Origin: Symsagittifera roscoffensis
Lineage: Eukaryota; Xenacoelomorpha; Acoela; Convolutidae
Assembly (NCBI RefSeq): GCF_963678635.1
Contig: NC_087066.1
Coordinates: 15,981,949-16,045,948 of the forward strand
Direction of reading: 5' to 3'
DNA: 64,000 nucleotides
Shown here: positions 43,480 through 54,409 of the stretch, in pieces
Layout: the number at the start of each line of letters is the position of its first letter
How positions within the stretch are numbered: the stretch's first letter is position 1
Position numbers and translations under genes: made by a program
Notes under the pieces: generated by a model
Told to the model about the DNA's origin: nothing
Databases searched by the model: none
Seen by the model: the letters and a program-made list of their open reading frames with translations, nothing else

Positions 43480-44365
43480 TGTAACATTCGCCCAAATATC
43501 ACACAGCGACGGAGCGTAGAAAAAGTACCTATTGACGACTGGCAGGCGTCAGTTACCTTAATTCCACTCGTTTTTCACCGTCTCGACCTTGCCAGTTGAT
43601 TTTCTGGTCTGTCTAGGGCAAAGTAAAAAGTTACTATTTTTAGGCCATCAGTCAAACGACTTTTGATCAGCTTTCGTTTGCATGCGAACACAACCACATA
43701 GCTGAGTCTCGGATCCTCAGACTACGTGATTGTCATTAAAAACACGGCTCGAACCACCTATTTCTATATGTTTTTGTGTGACAGTTTTATATTAAATCCA
43801 TTGGAGATGGATTGACCTTTTCCTTTCTCTATCTACTCATGCTCTGAAATATTAAATAATAACGGTGTTTAATTCAGATCTAGGACATTACAGCAACTGT
43901 TATGGCTAGTTTACACAGCCCCTTCACATATAACAGTCTCTGGGGGACCAAGCCTCCGCTCCCGTGATTTTCTTGAGACAACACTCTTATCTCCTATATT
44001 TCGTGTCCCGGGAGGGTTCCGTGGTATTTCTCTTCCCCCCACTGAAGCCTCCGTCTCCACAAATATCCGTCACTAAGGTCCTTATCGTGTGTTATTGCCA
44101 CGATAAGAGGCTCCGTAATTTTCTCGTCTCGGATACAACCGTTCGTCACAAAATATGGCGTCGTTCTGATTTTTCTCTATTTTATTCAAAATGGCCGTCT
44201 TTTTTCTATTTCTCAGAAATGTTCTCCTTCAAATCGAAATTTTAAAAATAAAAATTCCAGAACATTCTGACCCTCCGTCGCAACACTTTTCTGTTCGTAA
44301 GGCCTTTAGTCACTTTTTTTTCCGTCGCGGGAAGGTTATACTGTGTCATCCGGCGGAATGGCACA
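43480..44365 (-). repeat. LTR of element 2 (3' LTR in element orientation)
   Basis: 886 bp. Compared with the right copy I find a T/C difference near 43610 and a C/G difference near 44296. Contains AATAAA on the minus strand at 44186-44181. Confidence 0.95.
44181..44186 (-). promoter_or_regulatory. Candidate polyadenylation signal in the LTR of element 2
   Basis: AATAAA on the minus strand, inside the 3' LTR about 185 bp after its start in element orientation. Plausible by position only. Confidence 0.35.
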
Positions 44366-45111
44366 TACTCCCCGGACAAGTCTCCATCAATGTCCCTATT
44401 GATCGCACAACACCGGGTTATCGTCAAGTAGGTATCCAGTTTTCTGTAACCAATCTTACAAATCGCATAAGAAAATGAAATTTATCTACTCCACCTCAAC
44501 TCACTACGTGTTCACAAATGGCATCGTACTACATCTCACTGCCTTTCAACATTTTCACAAAAGTTGCACCATGAGGAGTGTCCTAGATAAAATTTCCTTT
44601 CTGACTACTTACGTCATCTCGCCATAAAACTTCTTTTCGCTTCTGATTAAAAAGTGGGACGTGGCACGGCCACGCACCCGTTAAAATTAACTTAACTTCA
44701 CTCACCAAGTATAATTAGTCATTTATGCGGTCCTTTCAATATTAAAACTAAGAAACTCTGTGGCTAGGAAAGTTATTGAGTTACCCACCCTTCTCGAGCG
44801 AGTTTACTCAAACTTACCATGTCGCCACACAGTGAATTTGTGTCTTACACAGGTTAAAAACTTCAGTCGGGAATAAATAGGTAAATATACTCACCTATGC
44901 TCCTTATATACATACATAGATAGTAGTAACTAAAATCAATAATTTCAACAATTTTAACAATTGCAACAATTTTCAAAGTTTGGTCTGACCAAGCTAAATC
45001 AAAACAAAAAGTTTCACAAGTTCAATAATCAAAACTTGGTTGATTTGTTCAAGTTTTTACACACAAAGACAATCAAGTTTTTTCTCCTTCTCTTCTCTTC
45101 CTCCGTCATCT
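44366..45111 (-). other. 3' non-coding region of element 2 with polypurine end
   Basis: About 745 nt between the giant ORF stop and the 3' LTR. On the minus strand the bases touching the LTR are GTCCGGGGAGTA, a short purine-rich tract. About 40 nt here (44368-44410) are similar to 55017-55060 inside the integrase-macro ORF. No gene seen. Confidence 0.5.
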
Positions 45112-48100
45112 TCATTCCATCATTTCTCCATCCTGATGTTCAGCGTCACTGTCTTCCAGAACTTTCTCTAACATGTCCAGAGAGTTGCGGGCCGTGCCCC
45201 AACCCTCCTGCTCCAACAGCCTCGGTTTGCAACAAGGTAGTAAGTCCACATTCACCTTCTGCTCCCGGTTCCTGCAAAAGCTGTTGTGAAGACACAGGCT
45301 CACGTTTCGTTCTAGGTCAGCTCTTAAGACCTCTTTCTTTTCATCTTCAGTAACACAAGGCGCTCCAGCTACTCGCTTCACCGCAGTGGTGACCGCGTTT
45401 CTATGCGTCAGGAAAGCTCTCTTATAGGCTCCTGGTCCTATGTCTAGCTGGAAAGATTGATAGGCTTCCGTGTTCCTTGACATGTGACGCTTCGCGCGTT
45501 CATACATCCAAGATGTCATCACTGCACGGAACCAAGGCATCAATCTTTGCCTTGACCATATTCTTTCAATGGCTTTAGGTATTCTCAGAACCTTGCAAGT
45601 GGTTCTGAAAAGATCCAATTCACTACTCATTTTCACGTTGCTCAGCTGTTCAGGAGTCGGCACGGCCATCTCCTGCTCATTTGTGTCCGCATAAGCCTCC
45701 AACCATCTCACTGCTAGCATGGCGCTAACCACCACGATTGACACTGGTTGATTCTGATCGGGCAACCCCGTGGAGTACAACTCCTCCACGTCCCAAATTA
45801 GGATCAGGTTCCCACGTTTGGGGTACCACAACGTCTGCGCTAAGCAGTGGCAAGGATATTCCCCGTGGGTTCTCACTATGTTCCTTCGGGTTCGATACCC
45901 TGAGGCTCCCAGCAACGGTTCCACTTCCATCAGGATTCTATGTAGATCGTCTTTCTCTTCTATGGTGGGGAATTCAGTGGGTAACGCTCCACTCGCTTTC
46001 TGCTTCTGGAACTCACTCACGTTGCCTTCGTTCAGTATCATGAACTCTTCACCCACAACGTCTTGCAACTCGCCTTCGGATCTCTTCGGGACTGCCCGAA
46101 AGATCTTTGCCAACAAGTCATATGACCTCTCTGACATTCTGGCCAACCTCACGCATTTTGGCACAGAGAAAAGCTGGTCAACCAACACCTGTTGCGTCCT
46201 CGCATCCATCACCACCATGTGCGTAGGATACTTGCTATTGCAGTATGGCGCGGAGCTTGAACCCACCATATATTTTGAACCAGTAGGTCTGTGATAGGCT
46301 TCACTATCCCTCAGATTCATTTCATTCTCTAGGGCTTCTCGCCAGCCTCCAATCTTTTGCTCTGTCTGTAATGCTCCAGGGAATATCTCCACGCTGAGGG
46401 ACGCCACTAGCTCATGGGCACGCTCCAAGCGCTCGAGCGATTCTATCGAACTCGTCATGCTACAAAATCCCAAGGCTGTGATCAGGTTTACGTCCGTCAC
46501 CCCATGGCAGTCTGCGACCAATTCCATGGCACTCTTATCTGACATGCTTAATCTTCCATACAATCGTGCCAGTTGTCGATGCTGCTCGCTCAGCGTAATC
46601 AGGCAGTGTCCCACGTTACAAACATGTCCTTCCATCCCACTGTGTTGAGCCAAGCATGTGCCTTGCTCCAACCAATCACTCGACGTACCTTCCTCGGACA
46701 GCTCCGTGGACGGGTTGCTCTTCTTCTTCATCAATCTCATGCTTAGCAGGTGATGTATCATGGCCAGATCATGTAAACTCGCATCATCATCCCTTTCCAA
46801 TATGACATCCGCGGTCATGTCCCAGATTAAGCCTGCGTTAGGATGGGGACACCAGGAAGGCTTCATGAGTTCCCACATCACCACTAGACTGGTTTTCAAG
46901 GGACCGTCCCAAGAACCACAATCAAAACTCACTTGCCCTTTTAGCTCGGGAATCGAGGGTTCGACTACTCGTTCCTCCAAAATAATTCCCAGCTTGGGTT
47001 GTTCCACCATCAGCATTCCGATCTCCTTAATTCGTTCAACCCAGAAGTTGAGCACTGTGACTTGCTCGTAGTCGAAGTATGCTTCCCTGGCTTCTTCGTT
47101 CACGAAGGGATTATACGCCATCCCTGGTATGCCAGACACGTATTGGAACGACTTCAGTCTCCCTAGGGTTGCAAACTCTTTTTGTCCTCTGACCGCTTCA
47201 ATCAAGTCTCGACTCACTTTCAATTCTTTGTTGGAGTATCTTCTCACTTCTTCCAACTTGCGATAGCTTTCCATATCATTCGACTCCTTGTTTGGCACGG
47301 TCAATGGCATGTCCTGATATAGCTCTAGGAGTGCCCTAAGGAAGTTCCTTTCGCAATCAACTCCCTTTTCCCGAATGATCTTTATACATTCTCCCAACAC
47401 AGGAGTGGGGATGCGATCCACCACAAACCTGACAAAGCAAAGGGCATCCTTCCGTTTAGCCCATGCTATCGCTGAATCGTCCTTTGAGATCAATGTTCGT
47501 AAAGCTTCCATCAATTCTAGCTCCTGTTCTCGTGATTTCGAGTCGTTGCTGGCTTCATACTCCGCCCTTTTGATGCCCATCAAGCACCAAGCCAGTCGTA
47601 CTTGCAGATCAGTTCTCACGCAAGGATGAGCCAGGTATGCTGCTACAGTCGCAGGTGCATTCATCGTCTCATCAAAGTATTTCTGGAGGGCCGCCCTCCA
47701 AGAAATCTCTAGCAACTTTTCTAATCCAATTTCGTTCGCTTCTGATGACATTACTGTCCCATATTCTTTTCGATTGAAGTTGGAGTTCTCCGTAAGCCCC
47801 TTCAAGTATTCTTGCATGGCTCGCTTCTCGTTCCAAGCCATCAGGTGCCCTCTCGCGGAGTTCCTCGCTTTCAACATTTCCACATAACCCCCTGCCGGAT
47901 CTCCCATGTGGACCGATTCCGGCACAGTTATTCGACTGTACTCGACCACGTCGAGTTGTCCTTCCAGTTTCAACTTGGCCATGTTGATTCGCGAGGGCCT
48001 GTAATCTTCAAGTCCTCCAGATCCACATTGACTGATTACTTCCATTTCTAACTTGGAGTCTGCCAGGGTTCGCGCCGTCTTCTTCGACCTTGTGGCGGTC

Positions 48101-51100
48101 ACGGTCAGACCCGCCAAGAGCATAGGGGGTATCAGATTCTCTTTTTCTCCCCCTGTCAGCGTTGTAGTATCTCCCTGCCCGCTCTCGCCTGAGCGACCTG
48201 CGCTCGCTAAAGAGGTCACCACTGCGTTGGCTCTTGACTTCACCACTTTCGGGTTCATGGCTCGACTTCCTGTCTTCCCTTTTAGTCGCTTCAGCCCTTT
48301 CCTGGCTCGTCTGACAGGTAATTTCTTTGCAACATGCTGATCATCGGCACTGTCTTCTGTTACTGACTCAGTCAGCACATCCGACTCCATGGAGCTCACT
48401 ATTTTCTCCAGGACCTCACGCATGATGGGTTGGTTCAATCCCACCTTCATTATGGACTGCGTCCCATATCGCCTTATCACGTCCCAAGATTTCTCCATGA
48501 AGTTTACTCGACTCCAGATTGCTCCTGTCTTGCCTTCCAACTCCATTTGATATCTTTCCCATTCTTCTTCTGGTAATGTGCTGAGGAACGATATCTTCAT
48601 AGACTCTTCGATTTTCCTCCTCCTTGGCGATTCATAAAGCAGCTTCTGTGGATCCCTGCTTCGGCACTCTCTAGCCTGGCTTATTGGGTCTATCGGAGAT
48701 AGATCGGCTGACGCCTCCTTTGTAGGAGACATGAAGGACGATGGTGCCATCAACAATAGACTCCCATCGACTTCCCCATCGTCATCTTCGCTGAACCGGT
48801 ACTCTAGCAAGTCCCTTTCCAACGCTCCTAGATCGGTCTCTCCCGATTTCTCCGTCTTGCTTCCGGTCCCTTCATCGTTATCGTCCTGATCCATCAATTC
48901 ATCGTCGTCCGCATCAGGTTTCGGCCTAGGTCCCGAGGGTCCTTGTCGTGCGTCTGCGCCCGAATCCGGCCGAGCCGGTACGGCCATGTCTCCTGCATGA
49001 TAAAACAACTCATCATCGACCAGGAACTCTACTAACTCCTCACCATGTGGGGCCAGGTCCTCTATCGTTACATATGAGCCACCTCTGCTCTCACTTGCCA
49101 CCTCCAGCATCACCACCTTCGCTTCTCCTGACCACTTCAGTCTTGATAAGTCGTCCGCGGAAGAATACACTTCATTCCACGTTTCAGCCGAGACCTCTGG
49201 TCTCCTGGAGGGTAGTGCTTTGATCTTCTTCCTGCTCCAGGCATCAGGAAATGAGAAGTCGAACGTGTGCGCGGCAGCGACGTTCCAGCTGATGAAGCGC
49301 GGCTCCATCCCTCCACTCCACTTCTGCATTCTCTTCTCCGCGTCACGAGCCGCTCCGATACGAGGGGCAATGATGGGAGATGTGACTCCCAACAACATCC
49401 TCCTTATCGGTGGATATCGATGGCATTGGTCCGGCAGCGGCCTGGACCCAGGAAGCCATGTCTGTTGATTCTCTTTTGCATGGGCATAGGCTCCCGGCAA
49501 TTGAGGTACTCCCACAGCCTCTCCTGTATCTTTCACCACTGGTCTCAGATTCCAGAGTTTTGGGTTGAACTGGATGTGGGACAGATCCTCACGACCCATT
49601 CGGCATTTGAAGTGGTTGTTGAAATCCATCAACACCCAACCTGGCTCTGCTATTCTTCCGAACAGCCTATCATCGCTAGCCAGCTTTCTCAGTTCACTCT
49701 GCTCTACCCAATTCAGCACTGAACAATCCACTACTGAGACCAGGTTGACGTACAACACTGAATTCCTGTACGCTTTAACTTGTACATCCGGGAACGCAAA
49801 GGACATCACCGGTCCATAAACCACTGTGACGAATTCCCTTAGTCCGTGGACCAGAGCCAACGGATCAATCCGCATCATGACGGCTAAGTCTGTTAATAAG
49901 GGCATGCCACAATACTGTTTGCATTCGCTTGCGTTCGTCGCCACTTTGTCCTCTCCTGTTACGCTTCTGTTCTGTTGCAGGAGGTATTGAAGTAGGAGAG
50001 TCCTCCAGTCTTTCATCTTCCTGAGCGAGGCGGTTTCCATCTGTGCATTGAACTCACGACTGGGTCCCTGCAGTTGTTCAGGGTAACGCAATAGCACAAG
50101 CAAGTCTCCCAGCCGACCATAGGTCATGGCAATCAGGGTCAAGAGTCCATCCAACCTCAAATCGGCCAACGCTTGGGTAAAGAGGTTTGCCGGTCCTTTC
50201 ACAAAGTTTTCATGACCAAATGTCACGTATAAGGCTAACACCAGGCCAATCGACAACTTCCTGATGTCTTTGACAAAACTTGCGATCAGGTTCCTAGATG
50301 CCCTCGGGTAGCACGTCGATAGGAAAGATGGCGTCCATCCCACTCCCATTCCGCCCAAGATAGCATCCGATCGTTCGTACTGTGCTTTCGTGGCCAGCAC
50401 GTCCGCTTGGAACTTGTCCAGCGACATCGTATTCACGTCTTGCATCAGCTTCAACATTTTGCCTCCAGCCAACTCCCGGGCATCAAGTAGACTCTTCAAA
50501 TACGCGTGTATCTCTTTAATTATTGCCGGCGCATGCTCAAACGCGTCTTCACCCAAGGTGCACAGCCTCGGTGACAGATAAAACCATATGTTGTTGTGTG
50601 GCTTCGTACGCAAAGCCATTGCCATGAGGTCCTCTTCTGCTGACGTCATGTTCTTCCTGATCATCCTTCCCTGCTCGTTCTCTTTATGATCCATCTGCCT
50701 GAACCAGAGATCATCAGCCACCTGTTGTACTAACAGATGATCGTCACCTACCCCTGGTCTTAGCTTCAATAATCTTGCGAAGTTGGACAGCTCCAACCCC
50801 AGAACTTCGTCTAGCACCAACCGAGTTGTGCTACAATCTCTGAGTCCCTGTATGGCATTCGAGATGTCAGACCAAACAGCGGGGAGCTCAGATCGGTGCG
50901 GATAATAATTGTCCGGGTCCACCACTCTGTTTGGGGCAGGAATTATCACGTTATATATCCCCTCCGCTATCGTCGTGACCATCGTGTACACAAATTGAAG
51001 GGGTTCAGGCAACGCAGCGTAGCCTGGTGACAATACAAAGATCACCTTCACCACATTCATGGTGAACCGTTGTCTTGCTGCTGCCTCTACCTCGGCCATC

Positions 51101-53979
51101 GCCGAGAGCAGTGTCATGATCGCTTCCCCTATAACTTCGTTACTCGGGATCGATCCATCCGTCAGACGTGACAATAGGCCTCTGCTTTGTAGATGATCAT
51201 TTGCGCCTGCAACCACTATCACCTGCGGCTCCATGCTGACCACTCTCCGTACACTTATCATCATGCCTATCGCCTGTCCCCAGTCCAGCTTAGGCGCCGT
51301 TAAGAAAATCACATCAGGCCAGAATAGAGAACGGGGTGTATAGAGATAATCGGAGCCGGCCACAACCAGATACTTGGCAGCCTTCATGTCCAAGGGATCA
51401 TACGCTGCAAAAAGGCCATCACCTACTGGGGCCTTCAGATTCCCATATCTCTTGTCGTCTCCAAACACTGTTGTGGTTCGGGGATAATCCCTGGAATACT
51501 CGCCCGGCGTCTGACCGGGTGGCTTAGAGAATTGTCTAAACATCTTGTGATGCTTGTTGCTGGGTTTGTTCTCCGTCTGAAACTTGCCTTTGCGCACTGG
51601 TGGTGTCCTTTCCCGTGCCCTATCTCGAACGTCGGTGAGCGACCGGGTGTTTAGAGGTCCAAAGGTGTTGTCATGAGGCAATCCATCCAAGTCCGCATGT
51701 CGGAGTGAGGTCGAGGAGCTGAATTTCTCCTGCTCTGCTAGCAGCCAATCCACGCCCGGTATCCGATAAAGTCGCGACACTGTGGGACTTTCACCGCCAG
51801 TCATTCTCATCACATCTTCCCGACACGTCAGGGTATTCATGTTCAACTTCGCCGACATGTCCGTCTTATACTGACCCCAATGGCTAGGATCTGAACTATT
51901 CCAAAGCAACCTGCTGCCGGATTCAATTCCCTCCGCTGGCACGGTGCTTGTCGACGATCCTGCCGTCGAAGCAGGATTCGTCGTGGCAGGCGAATCATTC
52001 CTCCTAGACGCGGTCTGGGAGTTGTTTCTATTACTCTGTTCCACCGATCTGCCGAGTCGGCTTCCAATCGATTGCGGCCTGGGAGGAGGGGCAGTCCCCA
52101 GCCTGTCTCTCACATTTGAGCTCGGAGCGACGGTTACGGCTCCAACCGTCTCCGTTGCCAAGGGCCCTAGGCGGTTGGCGAGGGATTCGGGCACGGTTGC
52201 CCTTACTCTACTCCCTCCGGTCGAATTGGTCCGAGCCAAAGAACCGGTCGCCGTTAATTCTTGCTCCACTTCTCTCAACTGCGTTTGAAACACATCGTTG
52301 ATCCAATGTCTCCCTCGTTGGCTATTGAAGTGCACTCCATCTCTGGTGAGCTCGATGTGATCAGTCATACGTAGCATGTTTTCAAGATCCAGGAGTCGCA
52401 ACTCGCCAGGATTGTTCCTCACCAGATTGCGGGTCATTTCATTCCACCGCGTTACGTTGCCATTCATAAAATCCGCAGCTGTAGTACCCACCAAAGGATT
52501 TGGCGGTATCGTACACAGGATCACGAGCCTGGGTCTATACTTTTCCTTCAATTCATTCAACAGACACACCAACAGAGGTTCCCACTTGTTTTCTGGGGTT
52601 ACGGGGGCTCTCGAGACGTCATTAGTCCCCAGCATTATTATCAATGTATCCAGACGATCCTCGCCCTGGAACTCCATCATTTTGATCACTTGAGCCACTG
52701 AGGCTCCTCCAAAGGACAGAGTGGTAGTCTGGCCATAGACGGAGATCTCATTCAGATCTCTCACCAGACTGTCTCCAATGATCAAATGGCGACTCCCTGG
52801 GGGAATCACTTGGTCGCTCGTGGCGGGGTTCCAGCTCATGTCGTTCAAGCAGGCTCGAGGATGCTCGGCTGGCACTTGCGTGAACTGATGACGTGTCATC
52901 AGGTTCTTCCTGATATCTACCACGCGAGACTTCTTGAAGACTCCACCAGGCGCAGAGCACGCTATCGTGCGGGTTGCCCGCTCAGAGCCATCTGATGAAT
53001 GATCACGACGCTGGGAAGGAACGATCCTAGCCAGTGTCCGTTCAGTGCCTCTGTTGATCTCATCCATCGCGGCTCTGGCCACTTGGTTAAATGATTCCTG
53101 AAATTGAGGAGCTAGATAGGTGTCAGAAGGGTCTGGTATCGTGAACCTCTGACTCGAAGCAGACGGTCGTGTCTGCTGAGGAGCCTCGTGCCCCTTTGAT
53201 GCATGCAAATCCAGAACCTCAGGTCCTCTCGATGCGCACAGCTCCTGCGCGGTTGTCCTGGGGCGTGTGTCGTTAGATCCCTCCGAGGACCTCATGCTCG
53301 CCAGGATTTCCGGTGACACTTGGCTCACCTTCGCCATATACAGCTCCTTCAGGTGCTTTATCTCATCCTCCTTGTAGGCCACCTGCAGATCTTCGAATTT
53401 CTTTTTCCATTCGTCTCTCTCCCGAGCTATGGTCCTGTACTCCTGAAGTTTGGCACACAGCTCACTCTGGTCCCTCTCCTTCTTCTCCAGTGTTTCAATC
53501 GTTTCCGACGTCTGGATCTCTATCTCGCTCACTCTCACTCTCTTCAGGGGAGGAGCAGCTGTTGGAGAGTCGACCGAGTGTGACGGGCCTGGCCCATCAC
53601 GCTGTCTCTTCGCTCCGATTAATGGCTGCGCAGGTTGGACAGGTAAGGGCATCTCACCTAGCCGGTGGTCCCTTTGCTCGCCTAGTCCCGGCTCACGAGC
53701 CAGGTCGTGGCCGGACATTTCTCCGCGCCTCCATCTCATCAATCGGTTTCGGCCTCTCTCGGCGGTCCCGGACTCACCGAAGGCCAACATCAACACTACT
53801 TCCGTAGGGCGATTCCCTCGACCCTCTCTTCCCAGTGCATTGAGGAGTGCGACCACAAACATCGCCAACCCCGGGTCTTCTCGTGTGAAGTCACAATCGA
53901 TCAGCCGCTGATAGATCTCGTCTAGAGTCGCTCCTAGACTCGCTGAGAGGAATTCCATGAGTTCGTTAGTATCTCCCAT
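45112..53979 (-). CDS. Giant 2955-aa protein with one clear and one divergent SGNH hydrolase domain
   Basis: Uninterrupted ORF; ATG at 53979 (MGDTNELMEF), the open frame reaches 54045. Residues 1-120 may form helical bundles; about 150-240 is a Lys/Glu-rich coiled coil. SGNH domain 1, residues about 395-575: LIIGDSLVRD (Ser 404), SFGGAS, MLGTNDVS (451), DGVHFN (547). A disordered Ser/Arg/Pro-rich part follows. Domain 2, about 885-1060: LVVAGSDYL, VIVVAGANDH (925), and no clear Asp-His pair, so it may be inactive. The remaining ~1900 residues include acidic stretches (near 1690) and long helical regions without a recognised family. It occupies the env position of the element. GC is much higher than the flanks. 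Whether it is structural, enzymatic or anti-host is unknown. Confidence 0.85.
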   Translation of the reverse strand: MGDTNELMEFLSASLGATLDEIYQRLIDCDFTREDPGLAMFVVALLNALGREGRGNRPTEVVLMLAFGESGTAERGRNRLMRWRRGEMSGHDLAREPGLGEQRDHRLGEMPLPVQPAQPLIGAKRQRDGPGPSHSVDSPTAAPPLKRVRVSEIEIQTSETIETLEKKERDQSELCAKLQEYRTIARERDEWKKKFEDLQVAYKEDEIKHLKELYMAKVSQVSPEILASMRSSEGSNDTRPRTTAQELCASRGPEVLDLHASKGHEAPQQTRPSASSQRFTIPDPSDTYLAPQFQESFNQVARAAMDEINRGTERTLARIVPSQRRDHSSDGSERATRTIACSAPGGVFKKSRVVDIRKNLMTRHQFTQVPAEHPRACLNDMSWNPATSDQVIPPGSRHLIIGDSLVRDLNEISVYGQTTTLSFGGASVAQVIKMMEFQGEDRLDTLIIMLGTNDVSRAPVTPENKWEPLLVCLLNELKEKYRPRLVILCTIPPNPLVGTTAADFMNGNVTRWNEMTRNLVRNNPGELRLLDLENMLRMTDHIELTRDGVHFNSQRGRHWINDVFQTQLREVEQELTATGSLARTNSTGGSRVRATVPESLANRLGPLATETVGAVTVAPSSNVRDRLGTAPPPRPQSIGSRLGRSVEQSNRNNSQTASRRNDSPATTNPASTAGSSTSTVPAEGIESGSRLLWNSSDPSHWGQYKTDMSAKLNMNTLTCREDVMRMTGGESPTVSRLYRIPGVDWLLAEQEKFSSSTSLRHADLDGLPHDNTFGPLNTRSLTDVRDRARERTPPVRKGKFQTENKPSNKHHKMFRQFSKPPGQTPGEYSRDYPRTTTVFGDDKRYGNLKAPVGDGLFAAYDPLDMKAAKYLVVAGSDYLYTPRSLFWPDVIFLTAPKLDWGQAIGMMISVRRVVSMEPQVIVVAGANDHLQSRGLLSRLTDGSIPSNEVIGEAIMTLLSAMAEVEAAARQRFTMNVVKVIFVLSPGYAALPEPLQFVYTMVTTIAEGIYNVIIPAPNRVVDPDNYYPHRSELPAVWSDISNAIQGLRDCSTTRLVLDEVLGLELSNFARLLKLRPGVGDDHLLVQQVADDLWFRQMDHKENEQGRMIRKNMTSAEEDLMAMALRTKPHNNIWFYLSPRLCTLGEDAFEHAPAIIKEIHAYLKSLLDARELAGGKMLKLMQDVNTMSLDKFQADVLATKAQYERSDAILGGMGVGWTPSFLSTCYPRASRNLIASFVKDIRKLSIGLVLALYVTFGHENFVKGPANLFTQALADLRLDGLLTLIAMTYGRLGDLLVLLRYPEQLQGPSREFNAQMETASLRKMKDWRTLLLQYLLQQNRSVTGEDKVATNASECKQYCGMPLLTDLAVMMRIDPLALVHGLREFVTVVYGPVMSFAFPDVQVKAYRNSVLYVNLVSVVDCSVLNWVEQSELRKLASDDRLFGRIAEPGWVLMDFNNHFKCRMGREDLSHIQFNPKLWNLRPVVKDTGEAVGVPQLPGAYAHAKENQQTWLPGSRPLPDQCHRYPPIRRMLLGVTSPIIAPRIGAARDAEKRMQKWSGGMEPRFISWNVAAAHTFDFSFPDAWSRKKIKALPSRRPEVSAETWNEVYSSADDLSRLKWSGEAKVVMLEVASESRGGSYVTIEDLAPHGEELVEFLVDDELFYHAGDMAVPARPDSGADARQGPSGPRPKPDADDDELMDQDDNDEGTGSKTEKSGETDLGALERDLLEYRFSEDDDGEVDGSLLLMAPSSFMSPTKEASADLSPIDPISQARECRSRDPQKLLYESPRRRKIEESMKISFLSTLPEEEWERYQMELEGKTGAIWSRVNFMEKSWDVIRRYGTQSIMKVGLNQPIMREVLEKIVSSMESDVLTESVTEDSADDQHVAKKLPVRRARKGLKRLKGKTGSRAMNPKVVKSRANAVVTSLASAGRSGESGQGDTTTLTGGEKENLIPPMLLAGLTVTATRSKKTARTLADSKLEMEVISQCGSGGLEDYRPSRINMAKLKLEGQLDVVEYSRITVPESVHMGDPAGGYVEMLKARNSARGHLMAWNEKRAMQEYLKGLTENSNFNRKEYGTVMSSEANEIGLEKLLEISWRAALQKYFDETMNAPATVAAYLAHPCVRTDLQVRLAWCLMGIKRAEYEASNDSKSREQELELMEALRTLISKDDSAIAWAKRKDALCFVRFVVDRIPTPVLGECIKIIREKGVDCERNFLRALLELYQDMPLTVPNKESNDMESYRKLEEVRRYSNKELKVSRDLIEAVRGQKEFATLGRLKSFQYVSGIPGMAYNPFVNEEAREAYFDYEQVTVLNFWVERIKEIGMLMVEQPKLGIILEERVVEPSIPELKGQVSFDCGSWDGPLKTSLVVMWELMKPSWCPHPNAGLIWDMTADVILERDDDASLHDLAMIHHLLSMRLMKKKSNPSTELSEEGTSSDWLEQGTCLAQHSGMEGHVCNVGHCLITLSEQHRQLARLYGRLSMSDKSAMELVADCHGVTDVNLITALGFCSMTSSIESLERLERAHELVASLSVEIFPGALQTEQKIGGWREALENEMNLRDSEAYHRPTGSKYMVGSSSAPYCNSKYPTHMVVMDARTQQVLVDQLFSVPKCVRLARMSERSYDLLAKIFRAVPKRSEGELQDVVGEEFMILNEGNVSEFQKQKASGALPTEFPTIEEKDDLHRILMEVEPLLGASGYRTRRNIVRTHGEYPCHCLAQTLWYPKRGNLILIWDVEELYSTGLPDQNQPVSIVVVSAMLAVRWLEAYADTNEQEMAVPTPEQLSNVKMSSELDLFRTTCKVLRIPKAIERIWSRQRLMPWFRAVMTSWMYERAKRHMSRNTEAYQSFQLDIGPGAYKRAFLTHRNAVTTAVKRVAGAPCVTEDEKKEVLRADLERNVSLCLHNSFCRNREQKVNVDLLPCCKPRLLEQEGWGTARNSLDMLEKVLEDSDAEHQDGEMME

Positions 53980-54409
53980 TTCTTTTCGTGTTGATTCTTC
54001 GTGTAATCTCTTCTGATTCAGTGTCAGTAAACAATTTCCGATCAATCAAGATCTAAAAGACAGGTCGCGACTTAGAACCATCATTTTAAGATGCAACATC
54101 AATCAATTCTCTAAAACTCTCCATTGAAATTCTCTTTTTCAATTCTGATTTAAAATTTTAGCACCAAGGTGGATCGTCCACCTTTACTTTTGTCAGAGTA
54201 GCATGAATGTACGCTGTCACCTTGATGACCTGGGGTGCCCCAGGTCTTTTATGACACTAACATAAAACATAACATCACAATAACATAACATAAACATCAC
54301 ATAAAAACCTAATCCCTAATACTGTACCTAAGACCTAACCTAATCTAAAACTTGACTCTAATTCTTATCGAGCAACTTAATAAAAACCACTTATCGCCGA
54401 GCGCAATTC
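53980..54409 (-). other. Spacer between the two ORFs of element 2, with perfect hairpin
   Basis: 430 nt. At 54227-54246 GACCTGGGG-TG-CCCCAGGTC is a 9-bp perfect stem with a 2-nt loop. At 54250-54310 words of the type ACATAA/CATCACA repeat. It could hold a splice acceptor, promoter or internal initiation signal for the giant ORF; none can be confirmed. Confidence 0.5.

Noticed and set aside
44094-44245. ORFs inside the LTRs of element 2, present in both copies
   Set aside because: Short, duplicated only because the LTR is duplicated, with no domain; LTR sequence is regulatory.
45738-54000. Many 60-170 aa plus-strand ORFs opposite the giant ORF
   Set aside because: Shadows of a long, higher-GC ORF on the minus strand; none has a recognisable domain.
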